A DNA stretch of 64,000 bases from Pollutimonas nitritireducens (GCF_002849615.1 NZ_PDNV01000002.1:372001-436000); one strand, 5' to 3'. Shown: positions 1 to 10,740, numbered from the stretch's first letter. Numbers and translations are program-made. Notes: generated from the sequence alone by a model not told the origin.

Positions 1-1249
1 TGCCTATCATGGAGATCAGGCCGGTTTTCTCGAGCATCATGTCGGTAAACTTGTCCATGCGCGTCGCGGTCGTCGGGCCTGCAGGGCCGACGACTTCATC
101 GCGTACCGGATCGACCGGACCGACATAATAGATGACGCGGTTTGTGAAATCCACTGGCAGCTGCTCGCCGTTTTCCAGCATGTCATGTATACGCTTATGC
201 GCGGCGTCGCGTCCAGTCAGCATTTTTCCTGACAAGAGCAGGGTTTGACCGGGCTTCCAGCTGGCGACCTGATCCTTGGTCAGCGTGTTGAGGTCTACCT
301 GCAGCGACTTGTTGTAATCGGGAGCCCAATGCACGTCCGGCCAGTCCGACAGCGATGGCGGCGTCAGCTGCGCGGGTCCCGAGCCGTCCAGTTCGAAATG
401 CACGTGGCGCGTTGCGGCGCAGTTCGGGATCATGGCCACGGGCTTGGACGCGGCATGGGTTGGGAAGGTGTGGATCTTGACATCCAGCACCGTCGTCAGC
501 CCGCCCAGTCCCTGCGCGCCTATGCCCAAAGCATTCACTTTCTGATAAAGCTCGATACGCAGCTCTTCCAGCTTGTTCTGCGGCCCACGCTGCAACAGCT
601 CGTACATGTCAATGTCTTCCATGAGCGATTGCTTGGCCATCAGCATGGCTTTTTCGGCTGTACCGCCGACACCGATGCCGAGCATGCCCGGAGGACACCA
701 GCCCGCGCCCATTTGAGGCACTGTCTTCAGCACCCAGTCGATCAGCGAATCGCTGGGGTTCAGCATTGCAAACTTGGATTTGTTCTCGGAGCCACCCCCC
801 TTGGCGGCAACCTGCACGTCGACCTTGTCGCCCGCGACCAGCTCAACACTGACGATACAGGGCGTATTGTCGCGCGTGTTCTTGCGCGTGAACAAGGGGT
901 CGGTGAGTATCGATGCGCGCAAGGGATTGTCGGGATTCAGATATCCCTGGCGCACTCCTTCGTCACAGACTTCCTGCATGCTGCGTTGTGTATCGAAACG
1001 CACATTCATGCCGACTTTGAGAAACACATTCACCACTCCCGTGTCCTGGCAGATGGGGCGATGGCCTTCGGCGCACATGCGCGAATTGGTCAGGATCTGG
1101 GCAATGGCGTCTTTGGCGGCAGGGCTTTCTTCACGCTCGTATGCACGGGCCAGATGCTGGATGTAATCGGCCGGGTGGTAATAGCTGATGAACTGCACTG
1201 CGTCGGCGATCGACTGGATCAAATCGCTTTCTCGAATAATGGTTGTCAT
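1..1249 (-). CDS. Class I fumarate hydratase, C-terminus cut by window edge
   Basis: Converts fumarate and malate in the TCA cycle using an oxygen-sensitive [4Fe-4S] cluster. The ATG at 1249 opens a frame that stays open to the window edge, giving about 416 of the roughly 500 residues expected for the single-chain class I enzyme. The three expected cluster cysteines are visible in PICQDTG (C67), GAGWCPPG (C185) and IPNCAATRH (C277), with spacing close to that of characterised class I fumarases. GGGSENKSK (about 151-159) and, near the window edge, PTTATRMDKF are further family motifs. The last part of the C-terminal fumerase domain is missing only because the window ends. No clear Shine-Dalgarno precedes this ATG, so the start is likely but unproven. 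It lies 73 bp downstream of the enoyl-CoA hydratase on the same strand and may be cotranscribed. FumA and FumB paralogues cannot be told apart here. Confidence 0.93.
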   Translation of the reverse strand, partial: MTTIIRESDLIQSIADAVQFISYYHPADYIQHLARAYEREESPAAKDAIAQILTNSRMCAEGHRPICQDTGVVNVFLKVGMNVRFDTQRSMQEVCDEGVRQGYLNPDNPLRASILTDPLFTRKNTRDNTPCIVSVELVAGDKVDVQVAAKGGGSENKSKFAMLNPSDSLIDWVLKTVPQMGAGWCPPGMLGIGVGGTAEKAMLMAKQSLMEDIDMYELLQRGPQNKLEELRIELYQKVNALGIGAQGLGGLTTVLDVKIHTFPTHAASKPVAMIPNCAATRHVHFELDGSGPAQLTPPSLSDWPDVHWAPDYNKSLQVDLNTLTKDQVASWKPGQTLLLSGKMLTGRDAAHKRIHDMLENGEQLPVDFTNRVIYYVGPVDPVRDEVVGPAGPTTATRMDKFTDMMLEKTGLISMIG

Positions 1250-1322
1250 GATGGTTGTTCAATCGTGGAAAAGGCAGACACCCAAAGGCCCGCCAAAGGT
1301 TTCGGATCTGGCGCGACAGCGC

Positions 1323-2090
1323 TTACTTGCCAGTCCAGACGGGTTTGCGCTTTTCGGCAAAGGCGGTAGCGCCTTCCTTGGCATCGGCCGAAACAAAAAT
1401 ATGCGCTACGCGGGGACGCTGCAGGTCGAACATGTCGGCCTGCCTCCAGTCGCGCGATTCAGCGACGATTTGCTTGGCGGTCTGCACAGCGAGCGGGCCG
1501 TTTTCGGCAATGATGCGGGCCAGCGCAATGGCCTGTTCCAGGGCTTGACCCGGTTGAACCAGGCGGTTGACCAGCCCATACTGATGCGCGCGAGCGGCGG
1601 GCAGCATTTCGCCGGTCAGCACTGCTTCCATGGCAATATGGTATGGAATGCGCGAAGGCAAGCGCACCATGCCGCCCGAGCCGGGCACGATGCCGCGCTT
1701 GACCTCTGGCAACCCGAAATTGGCGTTGTCCGCCGCGACGATCATGTCGCAGGCCAGGGCCATTTCGCAGCCACCTGCCAGCGCGTAGCCCTCGACAGCG
1801 GCAATCAACGGTTTCCGGGGCGGCTTTTCACACAACCCGGCAAAGCCGCGGCCTTCGACCAGGGGACGCTGGCCCTTGAACGCAAACGCTTTAAGATCCA
1901 TGCCCGATGAAAAGGTGTTGCCCGCACCCGTCAGGATGCCGATAACCACATCGTCATTTTCATCAAGCTGGTCAAACGCCTTCGCCAATTCATGTGCGGT
2001 CTCGTAATTAATGGCATTACGCGCCTCGGGCCGATTGACGGTGATGATCTGGATGCGATCACGGATTTCAACTTTCACCAAGTCAGACAT
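1323..2090 (-). CDS. Enoyl-CoA hydratase/isomerase (crotonase) family protein
   Basis: A 255-residue crotonase-fold enzyme that probably hydrates a trans-2-enoyl-CoA in fatty acid or aromatic acid degradation. The N-terminal NRPEARNAIN, the oxyanion-hole segment FSSGMDLKAF, and ALAGGCEMALACD followed by FGLPEVKRGIVPGSGG are diagnostic. Both glutamates used by true hydratases appear to be present (in GGCEMAL and LPEVKRG), so hydration is more likely than isomerisation alone. I chose the ATG at 2090 because a GAGG element sits about 8 nt upstream; an in-frame upstream extension to 2123 has no ribosome binding site. Substrate specificity cannot be read from the sequence. Confidence 0.9.
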   Translation of the reverse strand: MSDLVKVEIRDRIQIITVNRPEARNAINYETAHELAKAFDQLDENDDVVIGILTGAGNTFSSGMDLKAFAFKGQRPLVEGRGFAGLCEKPPRKPLIAAVEGYALAGGCEMALACDMIVAADNANFGLPEVKRGIVPGSGGMVRLPSRIPYHIAMEAVLTGEMLPAARAHQYGLVNRLVQPGQALEQAIALARIIAENGPLAVQTAKQIVAESRDWRQADMFDLQRPRVAHIFVSADAKEGATAFAEKRKPVWTGK

Positions 2091-2260
2091 GGAGCAATCC
2101 TCAAAGTAGCAGCGGCGCCGCAACGCCTGTTAAAGATGGACGGTAACCCAATATCATACGACCAATTGGAATTGACCCTCTGCCAGGCCAGCCCTCCTTT
2201 CACGCGGAACCAGTTAAAATTGAAAAATTTTGCAGCTTCTCGCTTTAATGGCCTTCGCAC

Positions 2261-3172
2261 ATGCTCACTTTTCAGCAAATAATACTAACGCTCCAGCAAT
2301 ACTGGGATAAGCAGGGATGCGCCCTGCTTCAACCCTATGACATGGAAGTCGGTGCCGGGACCTCGCATACCGCAACGTTTTTGCGCTCGATAGGGCCCGA
2401 GCCATGGCGCGCCGCCTATGTGCAGCCTTCGCGCCGGCCCAAAGACGGCCGTTACGGCGAGAATCCCAACCGCTTGCAGCATTATTATCAGTATCAGGTC
2501 GTGCTTAAGCCCGCACCCACCGACATCGTGGATTTGTATATCGGATCGCTGGTCGCGCTGGGTATCAATCCCCGAGAACACGATATACGTTTCGTCGAGG
2601 ATGACTGGGAAAATCCCACACTGGGCGCCTGGGGCCTGGGATGGGAAGTCTGGCTCAACGGAATGGAAGTAACCCAGTTCACCTATTTTCAGCAGGTCGG
2701 CGGCCTGGACTGCAGTCCCACCACCGGTGAAATCACGTATGGGCTCGAACGCCTGGCGATGTACCTGCAAGGTGTTGAAAGCGTCTATGACTTGGTATGG
2801 ACCGAAGGCAACAACGGGCAAAAAGTGTACTACCGCGATGTCTTCCATCAGAACGAAGTTGAACAATCCACCTACAATTTCGAGCATGCCTCCATTCCCA
2901 TGCTGCTGGCCCATTTCAACGATTACGAAGCAGAAGCACGTCGGCTGATCGACGTTCCGCTGGCATTGCCCGCGTACGAATCCACGCTCAAGGCCGCGCA
3001 CACCTTCAATATGCTCGATGCCCGGGGCGCAATCAGCGTCACCGAACGCGCCACGTATATTGGCCGCATCCGCAATCTGTCCCGCGCCGTTGCGCAGGCT
3101 TATTTCGACTCACGCGAAAAACTCGGATTTCCCATGCTCGTGCAGCCCATTGCCGCGGAGGTCGCACAATGA
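2261..3172 (+). CDS. glyQ: Glycine--tRNA ligase alpha subunit
   Basis: The 303-residue catalytic alpha subunit of the bacterial alpha2beta2 glycyl-tRNA synthetase, the same length as the E. coli protein. It activates glycine with ATP in the cytoplasm. The conserved stretch [17 protein letters not shown] (55-71), the [10 protein letters not shown] segment and [11 protein letters not shown] identify it. The stop overlaps the beta-subunit start (ATGA at 3169-3172), so the two subunits are translationally coupled, as expected for an obligate complex. The 170 bp upstream (2091-2260) separate it from a divergent enoyl-CoA hydratase and hold an AT-rich stretch near 2214-2230, but I could not pair convincing -35 and -10 boxes. 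Confidence 0.98.
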   Translation: MLTFQQIILTLQQYWDKQGCALLQPYDMEVGAGTSHTATFLRSIGPEPWRAAYVQPSRRPKDGRYGENPNRLQHYYQYQVVLKPAPTDIVDLYIGSLVALGINPREHDIRFVEDDWENPTLGAWGLGWEVWLNGMEVTQFTYFQQVGGLDCSPTTGEITYGLERLAMYLQGVESVYDLVWTEGNNGQKVYYRDVFHQNEVEQSTYNFEHASIPMLLAHFNDYEAEARRLIDVPLALPAYESTLKAAHTFNMLDARGAISVTERATYIGRIRNLSRAVAQAYFDSREKLGFPMLVQPIAAEVAQ

Positions 3173-5319
3173 CCGCGGTTTCCAATTTAGAGTCCCGGCC
3201 GCTGCTGGTTGAACTGCTCACCGAAGAGCTGCCACCCAAGGCGCTGCAAAAGCTTGGTATTGCATTTGCCGAAGGCATACGCAAGATACTGGACCAACAT
3301 CATTTGCTGGCCGCAGACTGTATTACGTCGGATTTTTCAACACCGCGTCGCCTGGGCGTCGTGCTCGGCACCGTATTTGCCCAGGCGCCCGACCAGGCCT
3401 ATACCGAAAAACTCATGCCGGCCAAGATAGGCTTGACTCCAACTGGTGAAATCAGTCCCGCACTGGAGAAGAAGCTGGCAAGCAAAGGCCTGGGCCACCT
3501 TTGCGCATCCGAACTCATCATCGAGTCCGACGGAAAACAAGATTATCTCTACGCACGAGGCGTTGCGACAGGCGCATTGCTTCGCACCGCTTTGCAAGAA
3601 GCGCTTGACTACGCCGTTGCGCACCTGCCCATTCCAAAAGTCATGCGGTATCAATTGGCTGATGGCGTCAGCAGCGTCAAGTTCGTACGTCCCGCCCACC
3701 GGCTCATCGCGTTGTGGGGCAAGGAAATCGTTGCAACACAAGTCCTGGGACTGGAGGCAGGACGCACGACCCTGGGACACCGGTTCATGGCCAGCCGGGC
3801 CATTGATATCACGTCGCCCGACACCTACGAACAACAGCTGCATGACGAAGGCAAAGTCATTGCATCGTTCACTTCCCGCCGCGCACTGATCAACCAGCAG
3901 CTGCAGAGCCAGGCCCAAGCCCTGGGCGCGACGATAGGAACGGATGACGACGTCCATGCCCTGCTCGAAGAGGTCACGGCCCTGGTCGAACATCCCACGG
4001 TGTACGTGGGCGAGTTCGAACAGCAGTTCCTGCAGGTGCCGCCGGAATGCCTGATTCTCACCATGCGTCTGAACCAGAAGTACTTCCCACTGTTCGAACC
4101 GGAAACGGGCAGGCTCACGCACCGCTTCCTCATCGTCAGCAATATGCAGGTCGACGACCCGGTGCATATCATCGAAGGCAATCAGCGTGTGGTGCGCCCC
4201 CGGCTGGCGGACGCCGAGTTCTTTTTCCAGACCGACCGCAAAGTCCGGTTGGCCGACCGCGTTGCCGGGCTGGCCACCAGCGTCTATCACAACAAGCTGG
4301 GTACCCAGCTTGAACGCGTGGAGCGTGTGCGGCACATAGCACGCCACGTCGCTGGCCAACTGGGTGCCAACGTCGAGAACGCCGACCGTGCCGCACTGCT
4401 GGCCAAAGCCGACCTGGGCTCGAATATGGTTGGCGAATTCCCCGAACTGCAGGGCATTATGGGCGGCTATTACGCCAAGGCCGATGGCGAACCCGACGAT
4501 GTCGTCCTCGCCCTGCAGGATCAATACCGCATACGTCTCGATACTCCCGTCTCCGCCGGTACGCTTACCTCGGCCGTGCTTTTCATCGCCGAACGCGCCG
4601 AGACATTACTGGGCATATGGGGCATAGGCCTGGTGCCTACCGGCGAGCGGGACCCTTACGGGCTGCGCCGGGCCGCCCTGGGACTGATCAGCGCCTTCGA
4701 GCAATTGCAGGCGGGCGGCTATTTGGCAATCCACAACAGCCAAGGACTGCGGCTGCCCCAGCTGCTTGCCCAGGCCGCGGCAAGCTTCGCCCCCGATGCG
4801 CTAGGTGCGGCAACGGCACACGAAGTCCAGGCGTTCGTGTACGAACGCTATCGGAACCAGTTGAACAACGACTTCGACCGCAATGTCGTCGATGCCGTGC
4901 TCGCAATTGAACCGCCGCTGCACCAAGTCCATGCCCGCATACAGGCCTGCGCCAATTTTGCGCAACGCCCTGAAGCAGAAAGCCTGGCCGCCGCCAACAA
5001 GCGCATTGCAAACCTGCTCAAGAAAGCCGACGAGCAACCCGGGGCCGTCGATCCCGGCAAGCTGGCTGAACCGGCCGAACAAGCCCTGGACGCCGTCATC
5101 CGCAAGCTCAAACCGCAGGCCGAAGCCCAGTTGGCGCAGGGCGACTTCACCGCCAGCCTGGCTACCGTGGCACAGGCCAGAATGGCCGTCGATACTTTCT
5201 TCAACGATATCATGGTCATGGCAGACGATCCCGCCATCCGTGCCAATCGCCTGGCCCTGCTGGCGGAGCTGCACCACGTCATGAACCAAGTCGCCGACAT
5301 TTCCAGGTTAGCCCAGTGA
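3169..5319 (+). CDS. glyS: Glycine--tRNA ligase beta subunit
   Basis: The 716-residue beta subunit of the tetrameric glycyl-tRNA synthetase, which recognises tRNA-Gly. The N-terminal [15 protein letters not shown], central [15 protein letters not shown] and [17 protein letters not shown] are family hallmarks, and the C-terminal third looks like the DALR-type anticodon-binding region ([24 protein letters not shown]). Length is slightly above the roughly 690 residues usual in enterobacteria. It starts inside the glyQ stop codon and its own stop overlaps the GTG start of gmhB, so glyQ-glyS-gmhB form one coupled unit. Confidence 0.98.
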   Translation: MTAVSNLESRPLLVELLTEELPPKALQKLGIAFAEGIRKILDQHHLLAADCITSDFSTPRRLGVVLGTVFAQAPDQAYTEKLMPAKIGLTPTGEISPALEKKLASKGLGHLCASELIIESDGKQDYLYARGVATGALLRTALQEALDYAVAHLPIPKVMRYQLADGVSSVKFVRPAHRLIALWGKEIVATQVLGLEAGRTTLGHRFMASRAIDITSPDTYEQQLHDEGKVIASFTSRRALINQQLQSQAQALGATIGTDDDVHALLEEVTALVEHPTVYVGEFEQQFLQVPPECLILTMRLNQKYFPLFEPETGRLTHRFLIVSNMQVDDPVHIIEGNQRVVRPRLADAEFFFQTDRKVRLADRVAGLATSVYHNKLGTQLERVERVRHIARHVAGQLGANVENADRAALLAKADLGSNMVGEFPELQGIMGGYYAKADGEPDDVVLALQDQYRIRLDTPVSAGTLTSAVLFIAERAETLLGIWGIGLVPTGERDPYGLRRAALGLISAFEQLQAGGYLAIHNSQGLRLPQLLAQAAASFAPDALGAATAHEVQAFVYERYRNQLNNDFDRNVVDAVLAIEPPLHQVHARIQACANFAQRPEAESLAAANKRIANLLKKADEQPGAVDPGKLAEPAEQALDAVIRKLKPQAEAQLAQGDFTASLATVAQARMAVDTFFNDIMVMADDPAIRANRLALLAELHHVMNQVADISRLAQ

Positions 5320-5855
5320 AACTTGCCATACTCGACCGAGACGGGGTCATCAATCAAGACAGTGATGAGTACATCAAGAGCCCGGACGAATGGATAGCCC
5401 TGCCCGGCAGCCTCGAAGCCATCGCCCGTCTCTCTCGCGCCAATTGGCGCGTGGTCATCGCCAGCAACCAGTCCGGCGTGGCGCGCGGCTTGTTCAGCAT
5501 GGATACGCTCAATGCCATCCATGCAAAGTTGCGTCGCGAACTTGCGCATGTAGGCGGCACCGTCGATGCCATTTTTATCTGCCCGCATGGACCTGACGAC
5601 GGCTGCGCATGCCGCAAGCCCAAACCGGGCATGCTGTTTGACATAGCGGGCCGTTATGATATTGATATCAAGAACGTACCAGCGGTGGGCGATTCGCTGC
5701 GCGATGTGCAAGCGGCCGTGGCGGCCAATTGCACCCCGTGGCTAGTCCTTACGGGCAACGGTGAAAAAACCAGAAACCATCCCGACCTGCCCGCTGGCAC
5801 CCAGATCAGGACGGATCTCGCCGCCGTCGCCGACGCCTGGCTTTCCGAGGAATAA
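5316..5855 (+). CDS. gmhB: D-glycero-beta-D-manno-heptose 1,7-bisphosphate 7-phosphatase
   Basis: A 179-residue HAD-superfamily phosphatase that removes the 7-phosphate from heptose bisphosphate on the way to ADP-heptose for the LPS inner core. The nucleophile and acid/base aspartates are in LDRDG (D7, D9). The structural zinc site is intact (C89, H91, C97, C99 in CPHGPDDGCACRKPKPG), and VGDSLRD supplies the metal-binding aspartate. The start is GTG at 5316, overlapping the glyS stop. The gene is followed two bases later by the acyltransferase, which fits an envelope-synthesis role within this operon. Confidence 0.95.
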   Translation: MKLAILDRDGVINQDSDEYIKSPDEWIALPGSLEAIARLSRANWRVVIASNQSGVARGLFSMDTLNAIHAKLRRELAHVGGTVDAIFICPHGPDDGCACRKPKPGMLFDIAGRYDIDIKNVPAVGDSLRDVQAAVAANCTPWLVLTGNGEKTRNHPDLPAGTQIRTDLAAVADAWLSEE

Positions 5856-5857
5856 AC

Positions 5858-6586
5858 ATGGCAGTACTTCGCTCAACGCTCTACCAGATATTTCTTGCCG
5901 TTACAGTCATCCCCTATGCCATCGCCTGCTTGCTGTGGTGGCCCCTGCCCCTGCACTGGCGCTATAAACTCACCATAGGCTGGCCTCGCCTGGGCATCTG
6001 GGGCGCCAAGGTCATACTGGGCATTCGATGGGAGTTGAAAGGAGCGGAGAACTTTCCCGACGGACCTGCCGTCATGCTCTCCAAACACCAGTCCGCCTGG
6101 GAAACGATGTTCATCATCGGTTACATGCCCCGCGACATGTGTTTTGTCTATAAGCGGGAACTGCACCGCATCCCGTTCTTCGGCTGGGGACTCGCGCAAT
6201 TGCGAATGATACCGATAGACCGTGCAAAAGGCCGGGATGCCTTCGAGCAGGTGGTCAAGATCGGGCAAGAACGCATCAATGAAGGTCGCTGGCCGATATT
6301 GTTTCCCGAGGGAACGCGCATGTTGCCGGGCAAGACCGGCCGCTACAAGCTGGGCGGGGCCTTGCTGGCCACACGCACCAATACGCCTGTCATCCCGGTC
6401 GCTCACAATGCCGGCGAGTGCTGGCCGCGCAATGCCTTCATCAAGAAGCCAGGACTTATCACCGTCTCGATAGGCCCACTGATCGAGACCGCCGGACTCG
6501 ACGCGGATGCAGTAAACCGTAAAGTCCAGGAGTGGATCGAATCTGAAATGCGGATACTGAATCCCGAGCGATATGGACCTGACTGA
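5858..6586 (+). CDS. plsC: 1-acyl-sn-glycerol-3-phosphate acyltransferase
   Basis: A 242-residue membrane-associated acyltransferase that makes phosphatidic acid from lysophosphatidic acid. A hydrophobic N-terminal segment (about 10-30) anchors it. Block I reads KHQSAWE, so H77 is followed four residues on by glutamate where the textbook motif has aspartate; I believe this variant is common in betaproteobacterial homologues, but that is from memory. FPEGTR (149-154) and PVIPVAHNAG are the phosphate-binding and later blocks. It begins two bases after gmhB and overlaps the next gene by 14 bp, so it is part of the same transcript. Confidence 0.93.
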   Translation: MAVLRSTLYQIFLAVTVIPYAIACLLWWPLPLHWRYKLTIGWPRLGIWGAKVILGIRWELKGAENFPDGPAVMLSKHQSAWETMFIIGYMPRDMCFVYKRELHRIPFFGWGLAQLRMIPIDRAKGRDAFEQVVKIGQERINEGRWPILFPEGTRMLPGKTGRYKLGGALLATRTNTPVIPVAHNAGECWPRNAFIKKPGLITVSIGPLIETAGLDADAVNRKVQEWIESEMRILNPERYGPD

Positions 6587-7442
6587 GCAGCTAACCCTCT
6601 TTTCCGACAGTCCCGCCTGCAACACGGCGCCGCAGCCCGCTCCCATGGCCAGGGCGGAGCTCACCGTCACGACCACGTGTCCGCCAGCCTTGCCGTCGAA
6701 CGCCCGTTGGCGCGAAGTGAAGGCGGCACAGCAGACCATCGGCTACGTGTTACAGCGATCGCGACGAAAAAGCATCGGACTCACTGTGAATGACGACGGC
6801 CTCCAAGTCACGGCTCCCAATTGGGTCACACTGAGCCAGATCGATACGACCGTGATCGAGAAAGCCTCCTGGATACTTGGCAAGTTGCGTATCAGGCAGG
6901 CGCGCCAGCAGCACCAGGCCACTGCCGCGACCTTATGGCAGGATGGCGGGACCATCCCTTACCTCGGGACCCATATTGTGCTGAAGCTGGACGGCACACA
7001 GAAGACCCCACTGTTTCTGGGTACCGCCTTTTCACCCATGCACGGCGATGTACTCAGCCTGGCCCTGCCCGCTGCTGCGGATCGCAACCGGATACGTGAC
7101 AGCGTGCACGCCTGGTTGCAACAACAAGCCCTGGCCTGGTTTGGCGATCGCCTGCAGCATTTCCTGGACGCCACTCAATTGAAAATCCGCCGCTGGCGAC
7201 TTTCGTCGGCTGCCACGCGGTGGGGGTCATGCAGCAGCGATGGCAATATCATGCTGAATTGGCGGCTTATTCATTTTGAACACGCTATCATTGACTACGT
7301 CATTGCTCACGAGCTGGCGCATTTGCGCCATATGAACCACAGCAAAGAATTCTGGCGCGAGGTCGGATTGATACTGCCCGGGTTCGAGCCCGCCCGTAAT
7401 GCGCTTCGACAGCATGACCCCAGCTCGCTGCCGCTCATTTGA
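6573..7442 (+). CDS. YgjP-like zinc metallopeptidase (DUF45/M48-related)
   Basis: A 289-residue protein of the YgjP/DUF45 family, annotated in many genomes as an M48-type or WLM-type metallopeptidase. The zinc motif HELAH (246-250) plus a third histidine H256 in HMNHSKEFW is clear, as are [16 protein letters not shown] and [10 protein letters not shown]. An N-terminal tail of about 45 residues before the domain has no recognised feature. Physiological substrates of this family are not established. It starts inside plsC (14 bp overlap) and is the fifth gene of the run that begins with glyQ. Confidence 0.85.
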   Translation: MDLTEQLTLFSDSPACNTAPQPAPMARAELTVTTTCPPALPSNARWREVKAAQQTIGYVLQRSRRKSIGLTVNDDGLQVTAPNWVTLSQIDTTVIEKASWILGKLRIRQARQQHQATAATLWQDGGTIPYLGTHIVLKLDGTQKTPLFLGTAFSPMHGDVLSLALPAAADRNRIRDSVHAWLQQQALAWFGDRLQHFLDATQLKIRRWRLSSAATRWGSCSSDGNIMLNWRLIHFEHAIIDYVIAHELAHLRHMNHSKEFWREVGLILPGFEPARNALRQHDPSSLPLI

Positions 7443-7491
7443 CACCCTGGTCCCACCAGCCATCATCCGAACAACTTTCAAGGAGATTGCG

Positions 7492-7887
7492 TTGCGCCTA
7501 CTACATACCATGCTACGTGTCGGCGACCTGGACCGGTCGCTGATGTTCTACACCGATGTCCTCGGAATGAGACTATTGCGCCGTAAAGACTACCCCGATG
7601 GAAAGTTCACACTTGCCTTTGTGGGCTACCAGGACGAAAGCGAAGGCGCCGCCCTGGAGCTGACACATAATTGGGACACGTCTTCCTACGACTTGGGCAA
7701 TGGCTACGGGCACATTGCCCTGGAAGTCGAGGATGCGTACGACGCCTGTGCCCGCATCAAGGAACGGGGCGGCAACGTGACACGCGAAGCCGGCCCCATG
7801 AAACATGGCCAGACCGTCATTGCTTTCGTGGAAGACCCCGACGGCTACAAGATAGAACTCATACAGCGCAAAGAGCGGGTCGACTAA
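7492..7887 (+). CDS. gloA: Lactoylglutathione lyase (glyoxalase I)
   Basis: A 131-residue glyoxalase I that converts the methylglyoxal-glutathione hemithioacetal to S-lactoylglutathione. The four metal ligands fall at H5, E56, H74 and E122, exactly the E. coli numbering, which suggests the nickel-type enzyme. I chose the TTG at 7492 because AGGAG lies six nt upstream (7481-7485) and because this start places H5 correctly; a longer in-frame opening at 7399 lies within the preceding gene. It is 49 nt after the metallopeptidase gene, so it probably shares its transcript. The 3' end overlaps the 3' end of the convergent acyl-CoA dehydrogenase by four bases. Confidence 0.96.
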   Translation: MRLLHTMLRVGDLDRSLMFYTDVLGMRLLRRKDYPDGKFTLAFVGYQDESEGAALELTHNWDTSSYDLGNGYGHIALEVEDAYDACARIKERGGNVTREAGPMKHGQTVIAFVEDPDGYKIELIQRKERVD

Positions 7888-10112
7888 GCCGGATGTTGCG
7901 GCCGTTGAAATTCGTCGGCCGCAAAATCATCCACGTCGACAACCGCCGCCACGGCCTGCTCCGCCGCCTCCAGCGCATCGGCCTGTGCTTGTGTTATCGC
8001 GCCATTGGCATGCGCGACCCGCCAATCCCTCAGTCCAGCGTGCCTTACGCGGTCAAGCACCGGCTGGACTTCGACGACCAATTCAAAGGCGCGTTCCAAA
8101 CGCTCGACGCTGGGGCTGTCATGGCCGTCCCACACCGCACCCACCAGCCGATCGCGCGTATCGGATGGTTCGAGCAGCATGTTGGCACATAGCGCTGTCG
8201 TCTTGTCGGACGGCGGCGTAGCCCGCATGCCCGGCGGCAGAAGCAAAGCGCGCAGCACCCAACTGGCGCTGCGCACAGGAAGATTGAGCAAGACATCGTC
8301 CAGTCGCTTCTCGATCGTCGCAAAAGCCTGCTCGGCACACCACTTTACGAGCGGCAGATCGGATTCATGTTGCCCCTCGTTTTGCCATCGCTTGAGCACG
8401 GCCGTAAGCAGGTACAGCTCGGCCAGTACATCACCCAGGCGGGCCGAGAGCATCTCCTTGCGTTTCAATGACCCACCCAGTGTCAGCAGCGCGACTTCGG
8501 AGACCAGGGCGAATGCCGCAGAATACCGGATCAGGCCGCGATGGTAAGCAGCTGTAGCCCCCGTTCCATGCGGGGCTGAGATGAAGCGCGCGGCTGTCCA
8601 TGCCATACCACTTGCACGCAAAGCGTTCCCGACACTGTGCGCCAGGTGTTTCCATATCACGGCATCGAAGGCGTCCTCGCCGGCGGTCTGATCGCTATTG
8701 CCAAACGCCACGACTTCTTTCATGAGATAGGGATGCGCCCGTATTGCACCCTGCCCGAAAACGATGAGACTGCGCGTGAGGATATTGGCGCCTTCCACCG
8801 TAATGGCCACGGGTAAGGCACGATAGAGATTTCCCAGATAATTGCTTGGTCCGTCTATGACGGCCTTGCCGGCGTGCACATCCATGGCATCGTTTACGGA
8901 TTGCCGCATGCGCTCGGTGGCATGCAGCTTCATGATGGCCGATACGACGGACGGCTTGTAGCCCAGCTGCAGTCCGGAACACGTGAAACGGCGGGCCGCT
9001 TCCACCAGGTAGGCATTGCCGGCCAGGCGACCCAGCTTTTCCTGGACGCCTTCGAATTTGCCGATCGGGATGCCGAACTGTGTCCGCACACGGGCATAAG
9101 CCCCCGAAGTATGCGCCGCGAACACGCAAGCGGCAGCCGACAAGGATGGCAGGGAGATTCCCCGCCCGGCGGCCAGGGCGCTCATGAGCATCTGCCAACC
9201 CTGCCCTGCCCGCTGCACGCCGCCGATCAGGGCATCGATCGACACGAAGACATCGGAACCTTCGGTCGGACCATTCTGGAACGCCTGCATGGCAGGCAAG
9301 TGCCTGCGGCCTATGGTGACGCCCGGAAGATTGGTCGGTACCAATGCTAGAGAAATGCCCGGCTCCGGCGTGTCGCCGATAAGGCCGTCGGGATCGGACA
9401 ACCTGAAAGCCAAGCCCATGACCGTCGCTACGGGACTGAGAGTGATATAGCGCTTGCGCCAGTTGAGCAGTATGCCCAGCGTTTCGATGCCGTCGACATC
9501 GCGCCGGCATACCACACCGGTGTCGGTCATGGCCGAGGCATCGGATCCGGCTTCCGCGCTGGTCAGGCCGAAGCAAGGAATCTCTTCGCCACGGGCAAGC
9601 CGGGGCAACCAGTACTGGCGCTGTTCTTCAGTGCCGAACTGCATAAGGAGTTCACCGGGTCCCAGAGAGTTGGGCACCATGACCGTGACACCCGCGGCGA
9701 TGGATCGCACAGAGATGCGGCGCACCACTTCGGAATGCGCGTACGCTGAAAAACCAAGGCCGCCATATTCCTTGGGAATAATCATGCCGAAGAAACCATT
9801 CTGCTTGATATATGCCCACACTGGTGCAGGGAGATCGCCATGCCGCCATGTGATTTCCCAATCGTTGAGCATGCGGCAAAGTTGGGCGACCGGGCCTTCC
9901 ATGAACGCCTGCTCTTCGGCATTCAACACAACGGGCTTTACATTGACGAGGGTTCCCCAGTCGGGCTTGCCAGAGAAGATCTGGGCATCCCACCAGACAT
10001 CGCCCGCTTCGATGGCCTGGCGTTCAGTCGGGGAAAGTGTGGGCATGCTGTCGCGCGCCATACGATACAGAGGTTCGGTCAGCCACTGACGGCGCCACGC
10101 TCTCCAGTTCAT
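7884..10112 (-). CDS. fadE: Acyl-CoA dehydrogenase, FadE type with C-terminal DUF1974-like region
   Basis: A 742-residue flavoprotein that introduces the first double bond in fatty acid beta-oxidation. Residues after about 85 contain the acyl-CoA dehydrogenase core ([17 protein letters not shown] as [40 protein letters not shown]). The remaining 250 residues match the extra C-terminal region of E. coli FadE rather than a short-chain enzyme. The start at 10112 is supported by AAGGA seven nt upstream; a further 168-codon in-frame extension looks non-coding. It is somewhat shorter than E. coli FadE (814). The symbol reflects family resemblance, since chain-length preference is not visible. Confidence 0.88.
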   Translation of the reverse strand: MNWRAWRRQWLTEPLYRMARDSMPTLSPTERQAIEAGDVWWDAQIFSGKPDWGTLVNVKPVVLNAEEQAFMEGPVAQLCRMLNDWEITWRHGDLPAPVWAYIKQNGFFGMIIPKEYGGLGFSAYAHSEVVRRISVRSIAAGVTVMVPNSLGPGELLMQFGTEEQRQYWLPRLARGEEIPCFGLTSAEAGSDASAMTDTGVVCRRDVDGIETLGILLNWRKRYITLSPVATVMGLAFRLSDPDGLIGDTPEPGISLALVPTNLPGVTIGRRHLPAMQAFQNGPTEGSDVFVSIDALIGGVQRAGQGWQMLMSALAAGRGISLPSLSAAACVFAAHTSGAYARVRTQFGIPIGKFEGVQEKLGRLAGNAYLVEAARRFTCSGLQLGYKPSVVSAIMKLHATERMRQSVNDAMDVHAGKAVIDGPSNYLGNLYRALPVAITVEGANILTRSLIVFGQGAIRAHPYLMKEVVAFGNSDQTAGEDAFDAVIWKHLAHSVGNALRASGMAWTAARFISAPHGTGATAAYHRGLIRYSAAFALVSEVALLTLGGSLKRKEMLSARLGDVLAELYLLTAVLKRWQNEGQHESDLPLVKWCAEQAFATIEKRLDDVLLNLPVRSASWVLRALLLPPGMRATPPSDKTTALCANMLLEPSDTRDRLVGAVWDGHDSPSVERLERAFELVVEVQPVLDRVRHAGLRDWRVAHANGAITQAQADALEAAEQAVAAVVDVDDFAADEFQRPQHPA

Positions 10113-10247
10113 GATATTCCTTTGCTGCCCAATGTGATGATGATCATTATCTCCTGAAAGCACCACGCATGAATCCGGGAAATAATGGCCGGAAGTCGGT
10201 CCTGGCGGTAAAATCGTCGCTTGCTTCTGTATCTCCGGCGCTCCCAC

Positions 10248-10673
10248 GTGAATCCAGTGCAGCCCTCCATTCCCGTTCCTATCCGCGAAGCCTGCCCGCC
10301 TGGCGCGTGCACCTGCGAGCGCGAAAAGCTGCTGGGCGACCCGAATGGCGACACACGCATCCTGCTGCTGACCAAAGATCAGGAGAAAAAGCTTATTGCG
10401 CGCATCGAGACTATTTCGAGCTACGATGACTTGAAGCACGTTCAGGAACGCATCCATGATCAGCTCGGCGTGCTGCTTCAAATCAGCCCCAGTGTTCATG
10501 GTGTGCGCACGGTGCGCGGCCTGACCATTCAACTCGGCCCTCGGCCTGGACTGTGCAGGAAAACGCAGCAGGCCATACCCGCTGCCATACGTCGATGTCT
10601 CGAGCAGAATCCCCACATCGTCTATGCCCTGCTCGACGCGCAGGATCTGCTTGGCGCTCCGCCGCAGTCATGA
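10248..10673 (+). CDS. Conserved hypothetical protein with N-terminal CxC motif
   Basis: About 141 residues, function not recognised. The N-terminus carries a compact cysteine motif (PPGACTCERE). The middle is charged (KDQEKKLIARIETISSYDDL), and the C-terminus has RTVRGLTIQLG, PGLCRK and IRRCLEQNPHIVYALLD, giving four cysteines in all. No signal peptide or membrane segment is seen, so it is probably cytoplasmic. I chose the GTG at 10248 because the conserved-looking part begins there; a TTG at 10221 is an alternative and neither has a strong ribosome binding site. A TAAAAT box at 10209-10214 could be its -10 element. It is divergent from fadE and 67 bp upstream of the glutaredoxin-like gene. 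Confidence 0.7.
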   Translation: MNPVQPSIPVPIREACPPGACTCEREKLLGDPNGDTRILLLTKDQEKKLIARIETISSYDDLKHVQERIHDQLGVLLQISPSVHGVRTVRGLTIQLGPRPGLCRKTQQAIPAAIRRCLEQNPHIVYALLDAQDLLGAPPQS

Positions 10674-10740
10674 TCCGGCGTTACCAGGCAACCGAACCGG
10701 GTAAACTTCGGTCTTTCCTGCAAGTGTCGAAATTACCCCC

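Noticed and set aside
2091-2260. T-box or glycine riboswitch upstream of glyQ
   Set aside because: No conserved T-box sequence or tandem glycine aptamer is visible. T-boxes would also be unusual in this group.
3337-4524. Long minus-strand open frame opposite glyS
   Set aside because: Antisense shadow of a complete and well-identified glyS, with no domain motifs.
10113-10616. 168-codon N-terminal extension of the FadE-like protein
   Set aside because: It runs antisense through the start of another gene and lacks dehydrogenase similarity. The start at 10112 has a good ribosome binding site.
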